A stretch of DNA of 64,000 nt. It comes from Rhodococcus opacus B4. Its GTDB lineage: Bacteria; Actinomycetota; Actinomycetes; Mycobacteriales; Mycobacteriaceae. The stretch covers positions 1,426,001-1,490,000 of the forward strand of contig NC_012522.1 of assembly GCF_000010805.1 (NCBI RefSeq), in the 5' to 3' direction. How positions within the stretch are numbered: the first letter of the stretch is position 1; each line of letters begins with the position of its first letter. Shown here one piece after another: positions 36,350 to 45,356 of this stretch. Under the pieces are notes generated by a model. It was not told the origin of the DNA. It did no database searches and saw only the letters and a program-made list of their open reading frames with translations. Both the position numbers and the translations under genes were made by a program.

Positions 36350-39300
36350 TCAGAACTGACCGGCGTCGGGGAGGACGAGGGCGTGTGCCATCGCAGTCGG
36401 CGCCGCGGCGTGCACCGGAGCCTGGTTCGGCTGCTCCGGTCGCTCCGCGCGGGCCTTGCACTCGTCGATCAGGGCGATCAATTCTCCTGTCGCCCAATAC
36501 ACGTCCGGTGCGATGTCGCGGAAGATCGGCGTCTGCGACGCGTGCTCGCGCAACCCGACCACCGACAGCGCGCCGCCACCGGGCGCCCCGTCCTGACCGG
36601 GTTCCATGTAGTGCTCGCCGACGAGGTCACGGATCTTCGTCAGCCATGCGGCGGCGTTGGCGGCGCGCTCGGCGATGGAGACGTCCGGTCCGGTGTTCTC
36701 CACCTGCGACTGCCATCCCGTGACCGGCACACCCGTGCGCAGCCACGCGGTGAGCCGTGCCTTCGCCGACACCTCGTGGATGCCGCTGACCGGGTCTTCC
36801 GCGGACGAGTCGTAGACGGCCCTCAACGCCCGGTAGGGCAGCATCGAATGCATGACCGGCGGCTCGTGCGACAGCGCCATCGCCAGCAACACCGATTCGA
36901 GCACTGCCGGCAGCCAGTCGTTGCTGACCGTGAACCGCGACGGCGGGGTGAGCAGCGGGTTCGGGAAATCCACCCAGTCGCCGATGCCGGCGTCCCAGAC
37001 CCGGACCGGTTCGTCGTACGGGGCCGCGGGCAACCGCACCTGACCGATCGCCAAGCCGAGGAACCATCCGGCGGTCAGCGCGCGACGTTCGTCGCGGTGC
37101 ATCGGCAACGACGCAGCGAGCGGACGCGACCGGCGCCACCTCCAGAACGACTCCTGCTGCGCCGGGGTCGAATCCGTCCACTGCTTGGCGGCGGGCCCGA
37201 GCACGGAGTCGTACGCCAGCGGGGAGTAGTTGGGGTACGAGCCGAAGATGTCGATGCGGGTGAGCCGGTCCTCGTCGGACAGCAGCCGCGCGAACTCCCC
37301 CTCCGTCTCGTGATCGATCATCGGGTCCTTCTGCAGCACCTGCGACAGCGTTTCTGCCACCGGCAGGTTGAGGAACGGCACCGACGTGAACTTGTAGCGG
37401 TACTCCACCTGCTGTCCCGGGTGCAGCGCCTCGAGCGCCTGCTGGTTGACGCTGGCCAGCGGCCGGGCGAGCGAGAGCGCCTCGGTGAACTTGCGCTGCA
37501 GCCGTTCCCGCCGCTCCTCGATCGCATACGCGGGCACCGTGTGATCCTCGATGTACTCGCGGAGCGACACCCGGCAGAACCGGTCGAACGATTCGCCGGT
37601 GCGTCCGACGAACTTCCGTGCCCGATCGAGCAACTCGACGGGACGGACGTGCACGTCGTAGCGCGCCGACGACGGCACCAGCGCCTCACGGGTGTTCGGG
37701 TCGATCGGGAACGCCCGCGACCGCCAGGCCGCCGTGCGCTCGACGAGGGAGTGATCCTCCCCCGGCGCCCGGGTGCCGTCGACCGTGGTCCACAGTCCCG
37801 TCACCACGCTCGCCACCGCCTGTTCGACCGCCGCCGCGAACGGCGGCGTCCCGGTCTCGGAGGCCGTAACGGCGAGCGGCAGGTCTCCCCGGTACTGATC
37901 CATGAAGTCCACCGACGGGGTGAGCATCACCTCGTTGTTGGCTTCCGCGAACCGCTTCGGCACCCGATCGGCCTTGTCGGCGGGCCAGGCGCCGTACTGA
38001 TCCGTCGCCAGCCGGGCGAGCCCGACGTCGCTGGCCGGCTTGTTGCGCGCGCGGCGCAGCGCGGTCTGCTCCTCGTTCAACGCGTCGAGCAGCGGCTGCA
38101 GGACCTCCGGCACCAGCGCCGCGACCACCTCGGCGACCTTGCCGGACAGCGATGCATACAGCTGGCGGTAGACGTTGTCGCGGCAGTCGGCAACGATCCG
38201 ATCGAGGATCTCCGCGTCACTCTCGATGCTGCCCTTGAGGTTGGTGAGCACCTGCGACGCGTCGGCGGTCTGCGCCGTGATGTCCTCCGGTCCGCGCCGG
38301 GACAGATCCTCGGCGCCGGTCCGCACCGAGTCCTTGCAGTACGTGAGCAGACGACTGACCAGCGCGGTGGCGTACGGGAGACCCAGCTGGGCGATCGACC
38401 GGCCGACCGTCTCCTCGATACGGTCCACCAGACCCTTGTGCCACACATACGCGTGCGCGACCGCGTGCTGCTCGGCCGAACTCGTCAGCGCCTGACGACG
38501 GCGTCCCAGCGCCTGCCGGATCTCCGGGACCCACTGTCCCGCCACCAGGCCGGAACCCGACGGGAGATGCCCGCGCAGTTCGAGTTCCACCGTCTGGCCG
38601 GCCATCCGGGTGGCATCGGTGGACGGCAGCACCACGGACGTGAGCCAGGCGCCCACCCCCATCTGCGCGCCCCGCGCGTCGGCGTGCGCGACTGGGAGTC
38701 CCATCGCTGCGAGCAGGCTGTTCCACTGACCGTCGAGGATCGAGTTGACCTGGTCCTCGTCCGACACCGGACTACCCGGTGAACGGTGACCGTCGAGCAA
38801 CCGATCGACGGCGCTGCGGGCCAGCCGCTGCGCGGAGTACTCGGCGTACCGGTCGCGGCCCATGCTCAGGCTGGAGAAACCGTAGGTGCCCCACGGCAGG
38901 TTGTCCCACTGACCGCCCCACCCGATGTTCTCCCGCTGGCCCGGCAGTCCCGCATCGTTGGTGAGGTCGTACTGCACGAACTGGCGGGTGGCCGCGCCGC
39001 TCATCATCATTCCGGCGAGACCGCGGGCCAGGCCGCGGTAGATCGCCTTCTGCGAGCCGTCTCCGAACGGTGCGCCCTCCACACCGACCTTGCGGCCCAC
39101 CGGGAACACCCGCGCGAACGGAACCTTCTCGCCCGCCCCGTGCTGCTGCCCGAGCGCGCGCAGGATCTCCACGTCGTGCTCACGCGCCGAACCGAGCTGG
39201 CTGGCGACGATCTCACCGAGCATCGCCAGCGCGTTGGCCCGGACACCGGTGGTGGCACTCTTGCCGAGACCGTCGAAGATGTCCGGGGCCACCATGAACA

Positions 39301-39925
39301 CGCCCATCAGCCGCGGGTCGAGCCCCGGGATGAGTGTGAGCAGGCGGCACACGTCGAGGGCCATGGACGCACCGGCGCCGCCAGCCATCGACGACACGAC
39401 GAGCACGATCGGCGACTCACCCTGCTCGAAGGAACCGCCGCCGGGCACGGTGAGCGAAGACATCTGGCTGGCCGTCTCGACCGTCGACAGCTGATCCCAC
39501 GCCCGCTGCAGGGTGTCGCGGATTCCGCCGGCCTTGCTCAGGGTGATCATGCGGCCGAGTGAGCGGTACTGGCCCGCACCGGATCCGATGGGCACCGTCA
39601 CCGACGACGGGTCACGAGGCGCCCACGTGGCGATCTCGTCGAGGCTCTGCTTCGCGGTGAGCTGGTTGGTCAGCGCATTGTCCAGCACCGCGTACGAGTC
39701 ACCCTGCGGGCCGCTACCGAAGTAGAACCCGCCCTGGTCGCGGACGTTGTCGAGGCCGTCCGGTCCCGCCTCGGGCGCCGTCGGCACGTCGATGCTGACG
39801 AACTGCCACCCGCCGGGGATCCGGTCGATGCCAGCCGCGGCGAGGTCCGAGCGGAGCTGATCCATCATGTACGCGAGGGTGACAGCGCCGGAACCACCGC
39901 AACCGACTACGAGAAACCGCCTCAT
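36350..39925 (-). CDS. Tubulin-like GTPase-fold protein (Tubulin_2 type)
   Basis: This 1191-residue protein starts with a tubulin/FtsZ-like nucleotide-binding domain. The first strand carries VVGCGGSGA (residues 6-14), and the signature loop is AGGAGAS at 181-187 within SSMAGGAGASM, at the position of the tubulin GGTGSG motif. MGVFMVAPDIFDGLG follows. The remaining 800 residues are helical and specific to this group. Such prokaryotic tubulin-like proteins occur in the GTPase-centred conflict loci and may polymerise or act as a large switch, but neither is shown. AAAGGACC precedes ATG 39925. The next gene begins one base after its stop. Confidence 0.75.
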   Translation of the reverse strand: MRRFLVVGCGGSGAVTLAYMMDQLRSDLAAAGIDRIPGGWQFVSIDVPTAPEAGPDGLDNVRDQGGFYFGSGPQGDSYAVLDNALTNQLTAKQSLDEIATWAPRDPSSVTVPIGSGAGQYRSLGRMITLSKAGGIRDTLQRAWDQLSTVETASQMSSLTVPGGGSFEQGESPIVLVVSSMAGGAGASMALDVCRLLTLIPGLDPRLMGVFMVAPDIFDGLGKSATTGVRANALAMLGEIVASQLGSAREHDVEILRALGQQHGAGEKVPFARVFPVGRKVGVEGAPFGDGSQKAIYRGLARGLAGMMMSGAATRQFVQYDLTNDAGLPGQRENIGWGGQWDNLPWGTYGFSSLSMGRDRYAEYSAQRLARSAVDRLLDGHRSPGSPVSDEDQVNSILDGQWNSLLAAMGLPVAHADARGAQMGVGAWLTSVVLPSTDATRMAGQTVELELRGHLPSGSGLVAGQWVPEIRQALGRRRQALTSSAEQHAVAHAYVWHKGLVDRIEETVGRSIAQLGLPYATALVSRLLTYCKDSVRTGAEDLSRRGPEDITAQTADASQVLTNLKGSIESDAEILDRIVADCRDNVYRQLYASLSGKVAEVVAALVPEVLQPLLDALNEEQTALRRARNKPASDVGLARLATDQYGAWPADKADRVPKRFAEANNEVMLTPSVDFMDQYRGDLPLAVTASETGTPPFAAAVEQAVASVVTGLWTTVDGTRAPGEDHSLVERTAAWRSRAFPIDPNTREALVPSSARYDVHVRPVELLDRARKFVGRTGESFDRFCRVSLREYIEDHTVPAYAIEERRERLQRKFTEALSLARPLASVNQQALEALHPGQQVEYRYKFTSVPFLNLPVAETLSQVLQKDPMIDHETEGEFARLLSDEDRLTRIDIFGSYPNYSPLAYDSVLGPAAKQWTDSTPAQQESFWRWRRSRPLAASLPMHRDERRALTAGWFLGLAIGQVRLPAAPYDEPVRVWDAGIGDWVDFPNPLLTPPSRFTVSNDWLPAVLESVLLAMALSHEPPVMHSMLPYRALRAVYDSSAEDPVSGIHEVSAKARLTAWLRTGVPVTGWQSQVENTGPDVSIAERAANAAAWLTKIRDLVGEHYMEPGQDGAPGGGALSVVGLREHASQTPIFRDIAPDVYWATGELIALIDECKARAERPEQPNQAPVHAAAPTAMAHALVLPDAGQF

Positions 39926-39973
39926 TACGGTCCTTTCACAGAAGAGAGAGCTTGACGTCGAGGACGATCCGGG

Positions 39974-42649
39974 TCAGGAGCCGGGCGGCCGGAACGGATC
40001 GAAGGGATCACCGGCCGACGAGCGGGCCGGGGTCGCGTCCCAGGAGGGTGCGGCACCGAACGTCGGGGCGGACGGAGCACCGAAGGGGTCGGACGACGAT
40101 GGCGCGCTCGGCGTCGCCGCGGTCGGAGTCGAGCCGGGATGATCGGCCCTCAGCTCGGCCACCCGGCCCGGCAGCTTGCGCACCAGATCGGCGACCAGAC
40201 GGCGGTTGCTGTCGTCCGTCGCGTCACCGCCGACGAGAAGCAGCACGGTCGCCAGGTTCGCCGGACCATCCGGATCGTGCAGCACCACCCAGTTGTTGTG
40301 GATGGCCAGCGGAAGGCGCGCGCCGCCTGTGCGTCGGTCGACCCCAGGTTCGGCTCCGGTCGCCGCGACGAGGCCGGGTTGCTGCGCGACTACATACCCA
40401 GGGCCGAACGGCGACAGACCGATCCGCGTCCGCAATTCGACACCCTCGACGTCCAGGCTGCGCGCGGGTTTGTTGAGCCCCCGCACGAGCTGGCTCAGGT
40501 CGCTGTCCCGGATGGCGAAGTCGACGCCGTCCCGCAGCACCTGCCCACCCTCGACGGTGACGCCGACGCGCATGGCCTTGAGCGTCTTCGCCGGAATGCG
40601 CGCGGTCCACCACTTGATGCCGTAGAGGAGGAGCGGCGGCAGGGCGATGCTGAGCAGTAGCACCAGGGCGAAGACCAACCAGAATCGCTCACTGTTGAGC
40701 GGCTTCTGCAGTTCGGCGGTGAATGCGACGTTGATCGGCAGGGCGCGGTCGGGCTCACCGGGAGGCGACATCATCAGCGGAATCGACCCGTTGAGGGAGC
40801 CGTTGCCCGCTGCCGGAACAGCCAGGTCGACGGGAAGATTCGCCTGCTGCCCCTCACCGATCTGGAGGCATTCTGCGGCGGACGGCGCGGTGCCCGCGGA
40901 GACACCCACGTCACCGACTCCGTCGGGCACGGCGTCGAGCGCGACCGGTGCGGCCTGGTCGAACCACACGCAGCCGGGTCCGGTGATCGGGATACTCGCG
41001 GCGAACTGCCCGGCGCCCTCGACGGTGCCGAAGTCGACCGTCGACGGCACGACGGGGTAGCCGATCGGCGGCGAGACGGTGAGCGGGACGTCGACGAACT
41101 GCGGCGTCAACGCCGTGCCCGGGGCGATGACCTCACTGTCCGCGGATCGGGCGTCGGCCGTCGTCACATCGAGCGTGAGGCGCAGCGTCGCTGCTCCCGG
41201 CGGAACCTGGGTGAAATTGAGTTCGACGGGTTCGCCGATGCGCTCCTTGGCAATCCGATCGACCAACGGATGATCGACGTTCCCCGCATCCGTCAGCGAT
41301 ACCGACAGGGCGGCGCTGCCCAACAGGTCCTCCGGGTCGATCTCGTTCCGGTCGGAGTCGACGATCCCCAGGCGGATGGCGGACGTCTTCTCGCCGCTGT
41401 GCACGGCCGTCGTATCCATGCCGAGCCAGGCGGGAAACAGGTTGCCCGAGATGTGGATGTTCGTCTTGGAGCGGGCCAGCGGGCTGGAGCCGTCGGGGTC
41501 GACGAACACGAGCGCCCACATGCCCTGCCACTGCGCAGGGTCGTTCGACTTGGTCATCGTGAAGCTGACCGAGCGCGGCGACATCCACCGGTACGCCACC
41601 TCGGCGCCATCCAGTGCCGCGGTCGTGGGTGCGCCGGAACGGTCGAGCGCGAGTTGCGCCCCGCTCGGAGCGACCAGCGTCGGGATCAGACCCTCCGCGT
41701 CGGCCGAGCCGAGCACGGTGACCGAGCTGATCGAGTCGTCGAGCACGAAGCGGTGCTGCGCCTCCTCGCACACACTCACGACGCACACGCCCGTCTCGCC
41801 CTCGATCGGCGCCTGACCGGGTGTGCTGAACGCATCGAATGCGAACAGGAGGTCGTCGATGTTCTGCGCGAGGTAGAAGTCGCCGGGTGAGGGTGACGTG
41901 GTCTTTCCGCACGCCCCGTCGCCGCCGGTCGCGATCGATCGCATCAGGTCGAAGTCGCTGGGCTGCGCGGTCCCCGCGGCGAGGCCCACCGCGAATGTGA
42001 CGATCCCCGATGAGCGCAGCTGATCGGCAATGCCGGCGGGACGGCAGATCGATTCCCGGGCGGCCGCAACCACCTGCTGGACGCCCTGATCGCTCCGCAG
42101 GGAAATGCCCTGCGCGTAGGGCTTCTCGGCGTCGCGGACGGTGAAGTCGAGCTTCCCATCGGAGAACCACGCCACCGCCTGGCAGCGGTTGGCCTCCGAC
42201 TGACTGTCATGTTCGGCCAGCGTGCGGCGGGCACCGTCCAGCGCGTTCCAGTAGTCGGTGTCGATGCCGTCGGTGCGCGTCCGGAACTTCTCGACCTCAC
42301 CCTGCAGGGCGGGCAGCGAGCCGTTGTCGAGTCGGGTCCAGGGTGCGTGGACGGTGAAGTCGTCCGCGAATCCGGCGATCGCGACGTTGAGCTCCACACC
42401 GGCGGACCCGCCGAACGTGTTGAGCTGCTCGAGCAGGTAGTTGGCCGCGGACACGCGCGCGGCGTCGGGGTCGGAACCCTGGAGGCTGCCGGACTGATCG
42501 ACCATCAGCATCAGATCGCCCTGCCGCTGCGCAGCGAGGCAGCCACCGAAATCGCCGACCGCCGCGGTCGTCGGGGCAGCCGACGCGGACGGGATCACCA
42601 ACATCAGGGGCACGAGCATCATGGCCGCGAGGGCGGCTACCTTCTTCAC
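39974..42649 (-). CDS. Exported, membrane-anchored vWA-domain protein
   Basis: The 891-residue protein has a signal peptide (MKKVAALAAMMLVPLMLV, cleavage near SASAA, residue 25). A von Willebrand factor A domain follows with the MIDAS loop DQSGS at 51-55 and a later TFAVGL strand. Further beta domains lead to one membrane helix near residues 655-685, and the cytoplasmic tail of about 200 residues ends in a Pro/Ser/Ala-rich, FDPF-like segment. The layout would let an outside binding event reach the cytosolic GTPase and tubulin partners. The GTG start overlaps the stop of the upstream gene (GTGA). ATG 42664 would add five residues in front and is less likely. Confidence 0.82.
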   Translation of the reverse strand: MKKVAALAAMMLVPLMLVIPSASAAPTTAAVGDFGGCLAAQRQGDLMLMVDQSGSLQGSDPDAARVSAANYLLEQLNTFGGSAGVELNVAIAGFADDFTVHAPWTRLDNGSLPALQGEVEKFRTRTDGIDTDYWNALDGARRTLAEHDSQSEANRCQAVAWFSDGKLDFTVRDAEKPYAQGISLRSDQGVQQVVAAARESICRPAGIADQLRSSGIVTFAVGLAAGTAQPSDFDLMRSIATGGDGACGKTTSPSPGDFYLAQNIDDLLFAFDAFSTPGQAPIEGETGVCVVSVCEEAQHRFVLDDSISSVTVLGSADAEGLIPTLVAPSGAQLALDRSGAPTTAALDGAEVAYRWMSPRSVSFTMTKSNDPAQWQGMWALVFVDPDGSSPLARSKTNIHISGNLFPAWLGMDTTAVHSGEKTSAIRLGIVDSDRNEIDPEDLLGSAALSVSLTDAGNVDHPLVDRIAKERIGEPVELNFTQVPPGAATLRLTLDVTTADARSADSEVIAPGTALTPQFVDVPLTVSPPIGYPVVPSTVDFGTVEGAGQFAASIPITGPGCVWFDQAAPVALDAVPDGVGDVGVSAGTAPSAAECLQIGEGQQANLPVDLAVPAAGNGSLNGSIPLMMSPPGEPDRALPINVAFTAELQKPLNSERFWLVFALVLLLSIALPPLLLYGIKWWTARIPAKTLKAMRVGVTVEGGQVLRDGVDFAIRDSDLSQLVRGLNKPARSLDVEGVELRTRIGLSPFGPGYVVAQQPGLVAATGAEPGVDRRTGGARLPLAIHNNWVVLHDPDGPANLATVLLLVGGDATDDSNRRLVADLVRKLPGRVAELRADHPGSTPTAATPSAPSSSDPFGAPSAPTFGAAPSWDATPARSSAGDPFDPFRPPGS

Positions 42650-43149
42650 AGTCGACCCGCCCATTCCGCAATGTGCCACGCGCTCGCCACGATTCCCGCT
42701 AACGCGAGCACGACGACCACCCAATAGCCCCGCTGGGCGACCTTCGACCGCGCGTAGACGGGCAACGCGCGCTGCGCAGTGTCGAGCACGGTGAACCGGG
42801 CAAGGAGCCCGAAAGCGCACCCGCCGGCCAGGACCCATGCGACGACGGCCAAGCCTGTGATCGAACCCAAGGTGACTGCGAGGACCAGTCCTGCCGCAGC
42901 CGCCAACGCGGCCAGTACGAGCCAGGGGATGGGAGGTTCACCCTGCGCGATCGCACCGCTCGGTCGCGCGCTCTGCGCTGCCGCGAAGGGCTCCGCCGCG
43001 GTCGTAGACGCGAACGCGGAGGGCTGAGATGCGAAGGGGTCGGCAGCCGCCGAACCGAACTGGTCTGCAGCCGGCCACGACGAACTCGTGTCGGTAGTCA
43101 CGCGATCACGAGAGGTCTCGTAGTCACTGAAGTCGAAGGGGTTGGTCAT
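42646..43149 (-). CDS. Small membrane protein, first gene of the GTPase conflict operon
   Basis: The 167-residue protein has a cytoplasmic-type N-terminus with DPF repeats (NPFDFSDYE, ADPFASQ, AEPFAAAQ; residues 1-70). Three or four hydrophobic helices follow (WLVLAALAAAAGLVLAVTL, LAVVAWVLAGGCAFGLLA and VVVVLALAGIVASAWHIA). The DPF-type motifs reappear at the C-terminus of the next protein, hinting at a shared binding partner. I recognise no named family. ATG 43149 is used, although a GTG at 43188 is in frame. Its stop overlaps the vWA gene's start, so the pair is translationally coupled. Confidence 0.65.
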   Translation of the reverse strand: MTNPFDFSDYETSRDRVTTDTSSSWPAADQFGSAAADPFASQPSAFASTTAAEPFAAAQSARPSGAIAQGEPPIPWLVLAALAAAAGLVLAVTLGSITGLAVVAWVLAGGCAFGLLARFTVLDTAQRALPVYARSKVAQRGYWVVVVLALAGIVASAWHIAEWAGRL

Positions 43150-43670
43150 CGAGGCACGGATTTCTCTTGCGGTAGGGCGCAGACGCACAGGGAATTAGGT
43201 GTGGTGATCGAACATTCCATCGCGACATTGCGACGAGCGTTACACGAGCGAATAAGCGGCACAGCAATTTACAGACAATGCGGCAGCGCGCGTCGCCCAA
43301 CGGGCGGCATGTCGGCCCCACCCGAATCGGCGGCGTCGACCACGCGCACCCGTCCCCCTTATTTCCTTGAACGTCGAACTATGCCGCTGAAATTACACCG
43401 CCCCACCGACACGTTTACCGCCCGACGCGTCGTAGGGGCCGAGATTCATTCAGGCGAATGACAACACCACGCGCTCTTCTGCCAGCCACTCGCTCACAGC
43501 GAGTTAGTTGAAACTAATACCAGACAAACCTGACGTAACACATAACAGCTCCCAGCACGTGAGCAACTTAATAGACTGCGCCCCAACAAATCCGAGTCTG
43601 TACACCGTTCAACCGACACCGCGAGGGACGAATAGGGACTTTCGACCCTAGCGGTGTCGGCGTCAGTGAA
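43150..43670. other. 521-bp AT-richer leader region upstream of the GTPase conflict operon
   Basis: This gap between two minus-strand genes is visibly richer in A and T than the genes around it, especially 43480-43620. It contains the 19-nt shared motif at 43507-43525 and presumably the operon promoter. I found no convincing protein frame, hairpin terminator or tRNA in it. Confidence 0.5.
43507..43525 (-). promoter_or_regulatory. 19-nt motif shared with the PASTA lipoprotein upstream region (copy 1)
   Basis: Read on the minus strand it is GTCTGGTATTAGTTTCAAC. It matches the copy at 44320-44338 in 18 of 19 positions. A TTATG element lies 15 bases before it on the minus strand and 14 bases before the other copy. 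It stands about 360 bp upstream of the first gene of the operon. It may be a promoter core or an operator for a common regulator. Confidence 0.55.
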
Positions 43671-44201
43671 CTAGCAGGGGTTGGGCTCGCCGATCTTCAC
43701 GACCGACAGCACCGCGTCGCCCTCGCCGACCAGTTCACCGGGCGACGGCTGCTGACCCACGACGACCCAGTTCGAGTCGAGCACCTGCATCCGTCCCGCA
43801 CCCGTCGCATCGGCACTGCGCGAGAAGAACACCCCCGCCGCCTGGATCGTGTTCTGCGCCGTCTGCAGGTTCATACAGACCACGGCCGGCATCGGCACCA
43901 GCACGGGGGCACTCGACGTCGGCGCCACGGGCGCGGGCTGTGCGGGAGCCGCGGGTACAACCGCAGCAGGGGTGGTCACGGGCAGCGTCGTCGGCCGCGC
44001 GGTCGTCGTGGTGGTCGTGGTGGTCGTGGGGACGACTGTCGTGGTGGTCGCCGCAGCTGTCGACGAGGACTCACCCGAACCGCAGCCGACAAGGCCGGCG
44101 GCCGCGAGGACCACGCCCGCGCACCCGACGATCGAGGCGAACAGCGAGCGTCGGCGTCCCGTTGTCGAGTTGGCAATGGTGGACTGAACATCGATCGACA
44201 C
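43671..44201 (-). CDS. PASTA-domain lipoprotein
   Basis: The 176-residue protein has a basic N-terminus, a hydrophobic core and a lipobox ending at C40 (LAAAGLVGC), so it should be a lipid-anchored outer-face protein. A threonine-rich linker follows (a long Thr run near residues 60-75) with Pro/Ala stretches. A single C-terminal PASTA-like domain has VCMNLQTAQNTIQAAGVFF and VVVGQQPSPGELVGEGDAVL. PASTA domains bind peptidoglycan fragments or beta-lactams. It could sense or hold cell-wall material. Its upstream region shares a 19-nt motif with the conflict operon, so the two may respond to the same signal. Confidence 0.82.
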   Translation of the reverse strand: MSIDVQSTIANSTTGRRRSLFASIVGCAGVVLAAAGLVGCGSGESSSTAAATTTTVVPTTTTTTTTTARPTTLPVTTPAAVVPAAPAQPAPVAPTSSAPVLVPMPAVVCMNLQTAQNTIQAAGVFFSRSADATGAGRMQVLDSNWVVVGQQPSPGELVGEGDAVLSVVKIGEPNPC

Positions 44202-44675
44202 TGCAGTGCCCTTTCAGAAATGCGGGCGACCTGCCCGGAACTCTCGCCCGTGGGTGTTCGCAGGCGAAAAATGTGAACTACGACCGCACCGGTTGTAACC
44301 CATCCCCGACGGCGCGATGGTTGAAACTATTACCAGACGGCATGAACTCACGCATAATTCGGTTGGAGCCGGGGCCGCCGTACCGACGGAGCTCGGCGCC
44401 AATTCGATCCATTCGCACAAGTCAATACTCTGAACAGATGACAGCGTTCGTCGGATCCTGTATCCGTGAACAGGTAGTGTCCGACCCGCCTGGTATTTTC
44501 CGCTTTGCTCGACTACCGCTCAAACATAGCGAGCGTGTGGTTATGTAAATCCGAGAGCGACGACGGCCTCGCGCGTCAGTGGGACGTCTTACTGATGGCG
44601 AACCTGCCAATCGAGATCTATTCCAAAATCCGTCTTGCAACAATGCAATTCGGATAGCAACGAACGGCGAACACA
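44202..44675. other. 474-bp divergent intergenic region
   Basis: This region lies between the start of the PASTA lipoprotein gene (minus strand) and the DUF2510 gene (plus strand). It holds the second copy of the 19-nt motif at 44320-44338. It is richer in A and T than the surrounding genes. I see no coding frame with protein-like composition. Confidence 0.5.
44320..44338 (-). promoter_or_regulatory. 19-nt shared motif (copy 2)
   Basis: On the minus strand the site reads GTCTGGTAATAGTTTCAAC and ends about 119 bp before the PASTA lipoprotein start. The single difference from copy 1 is the central T/A. The location fits a promoter or operator of the lipoprotein gene. Confidence 0.55.
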
Positions 44676-45305
44676 ATGACAGATGATGCTCACGTGACCC
44701 CCGCGGGTTGGTATCCCGACCCCTCGGGCGGTCAGCGCTACTGGGACGGCGCCAAATGGCTCGACCTGCCAGACCCTTCCCCCAAGCTTGAAGCGGCAGG
44801 AAAGACGAAACGCCTGCCCAAGAAGTGGGCGATCGGTGCTCTGGTGGCCCTGGTCCTCATCTGCGCGGGAGGCGCCACTTGGAAACTGATGCACGACGCG
44901 CGAGTCGCTGCGGCGGAAGACGCGGCAATCAAATTGGCCGCCCAGGAAGAAGCCGATCGCGTCGCTGCCGAGAACGCCCGCCGGGCAGAGGCACAAGCAG
45001 CACAGCAGAAGCGAGACAATGCTGAGCGGGCCTCCCGCGAAGCGGCGGTAACGGAGATTGAGACCAGCGTGAAGACGATGGCAGAAGGCCACGTGGCAAA
45101 GGGCCTCATCGACGGCTCCGTCATCTCGGTGTCATGTTCGCCGGTCAGTGGTGGCTCCACTGATGACCTGACAGAAACGACTACAGTCTTCGAGTGTTTC
45201 ACCGCAACCAAGGACAACGGCGACGGCACTATGAGTGGCTTCAAGTACCACGCGACGATGAATTGGACCTCCGGCGAATTCACCTACGGAATGGGGGCAC
45301 CCTAG
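44676..45305 (+). CDS. DUF2510 single-pass membrane protein with coiled coil
   Basis: The 209-residue protein starts with the DUF2510 motif (GWYPDPSGGQRYWDGAKW, residues 11-28). A basic segment and one membrane helix follow (residues 50-68, WAIGALVALVLICAGGATW). Next comes an Ala/Glu/Arg-rich coiled coil near 75-125, and an exported C-terminal domain has two cysteines (ISVSCSPVSGG and TVFECFTA) that may form a disulfide. The C-terminal part resembles DUF4333-like extracytoplasmic domains, though weakly. DUF2510 is a common actinobacterial membrane-associated tag of unknown role. The gene converges on the NERD-helicase gene. Confidence 0.8.
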   Translation: MTDDAHVTPAGWYPDPSGGQRYWDGAKWLDLPDPSPKLEAAGKTKRLPKKWAIGALVALVLICAGGATWKLMHDARVAAAEDAAIKLAAQEEADRVAAENARRAEAQAAQQKRDNAERASREAAVTEIETSVKTMAEGHVAKGLIDGSVISVSCSPVSGGSTDDLTETTTVFECFTATKDNGDGTMSGFKYHATMNWTSGEFTYGMGAP

Positions 45306-45356
45306 CGGACCGGTGTCGCGTTCCGTGCCAGCATCGAACCTCACGATGTTCGACGA

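Noticed and set aside
36137..38782. An 881-codon plus-strand frame opposite the tubulin-like gene
   Set aside because: It is an antisense shadow of a long GC-rich gene with no protein-like pattern.
43976..44060. GTGGTGGTCGTGGTGG-like run as a simple-sequence repeat element
   Set aside because: It is the coding sequence of the threonine-rich linker in the PASTA lipoprotein and needs no separate explanation.
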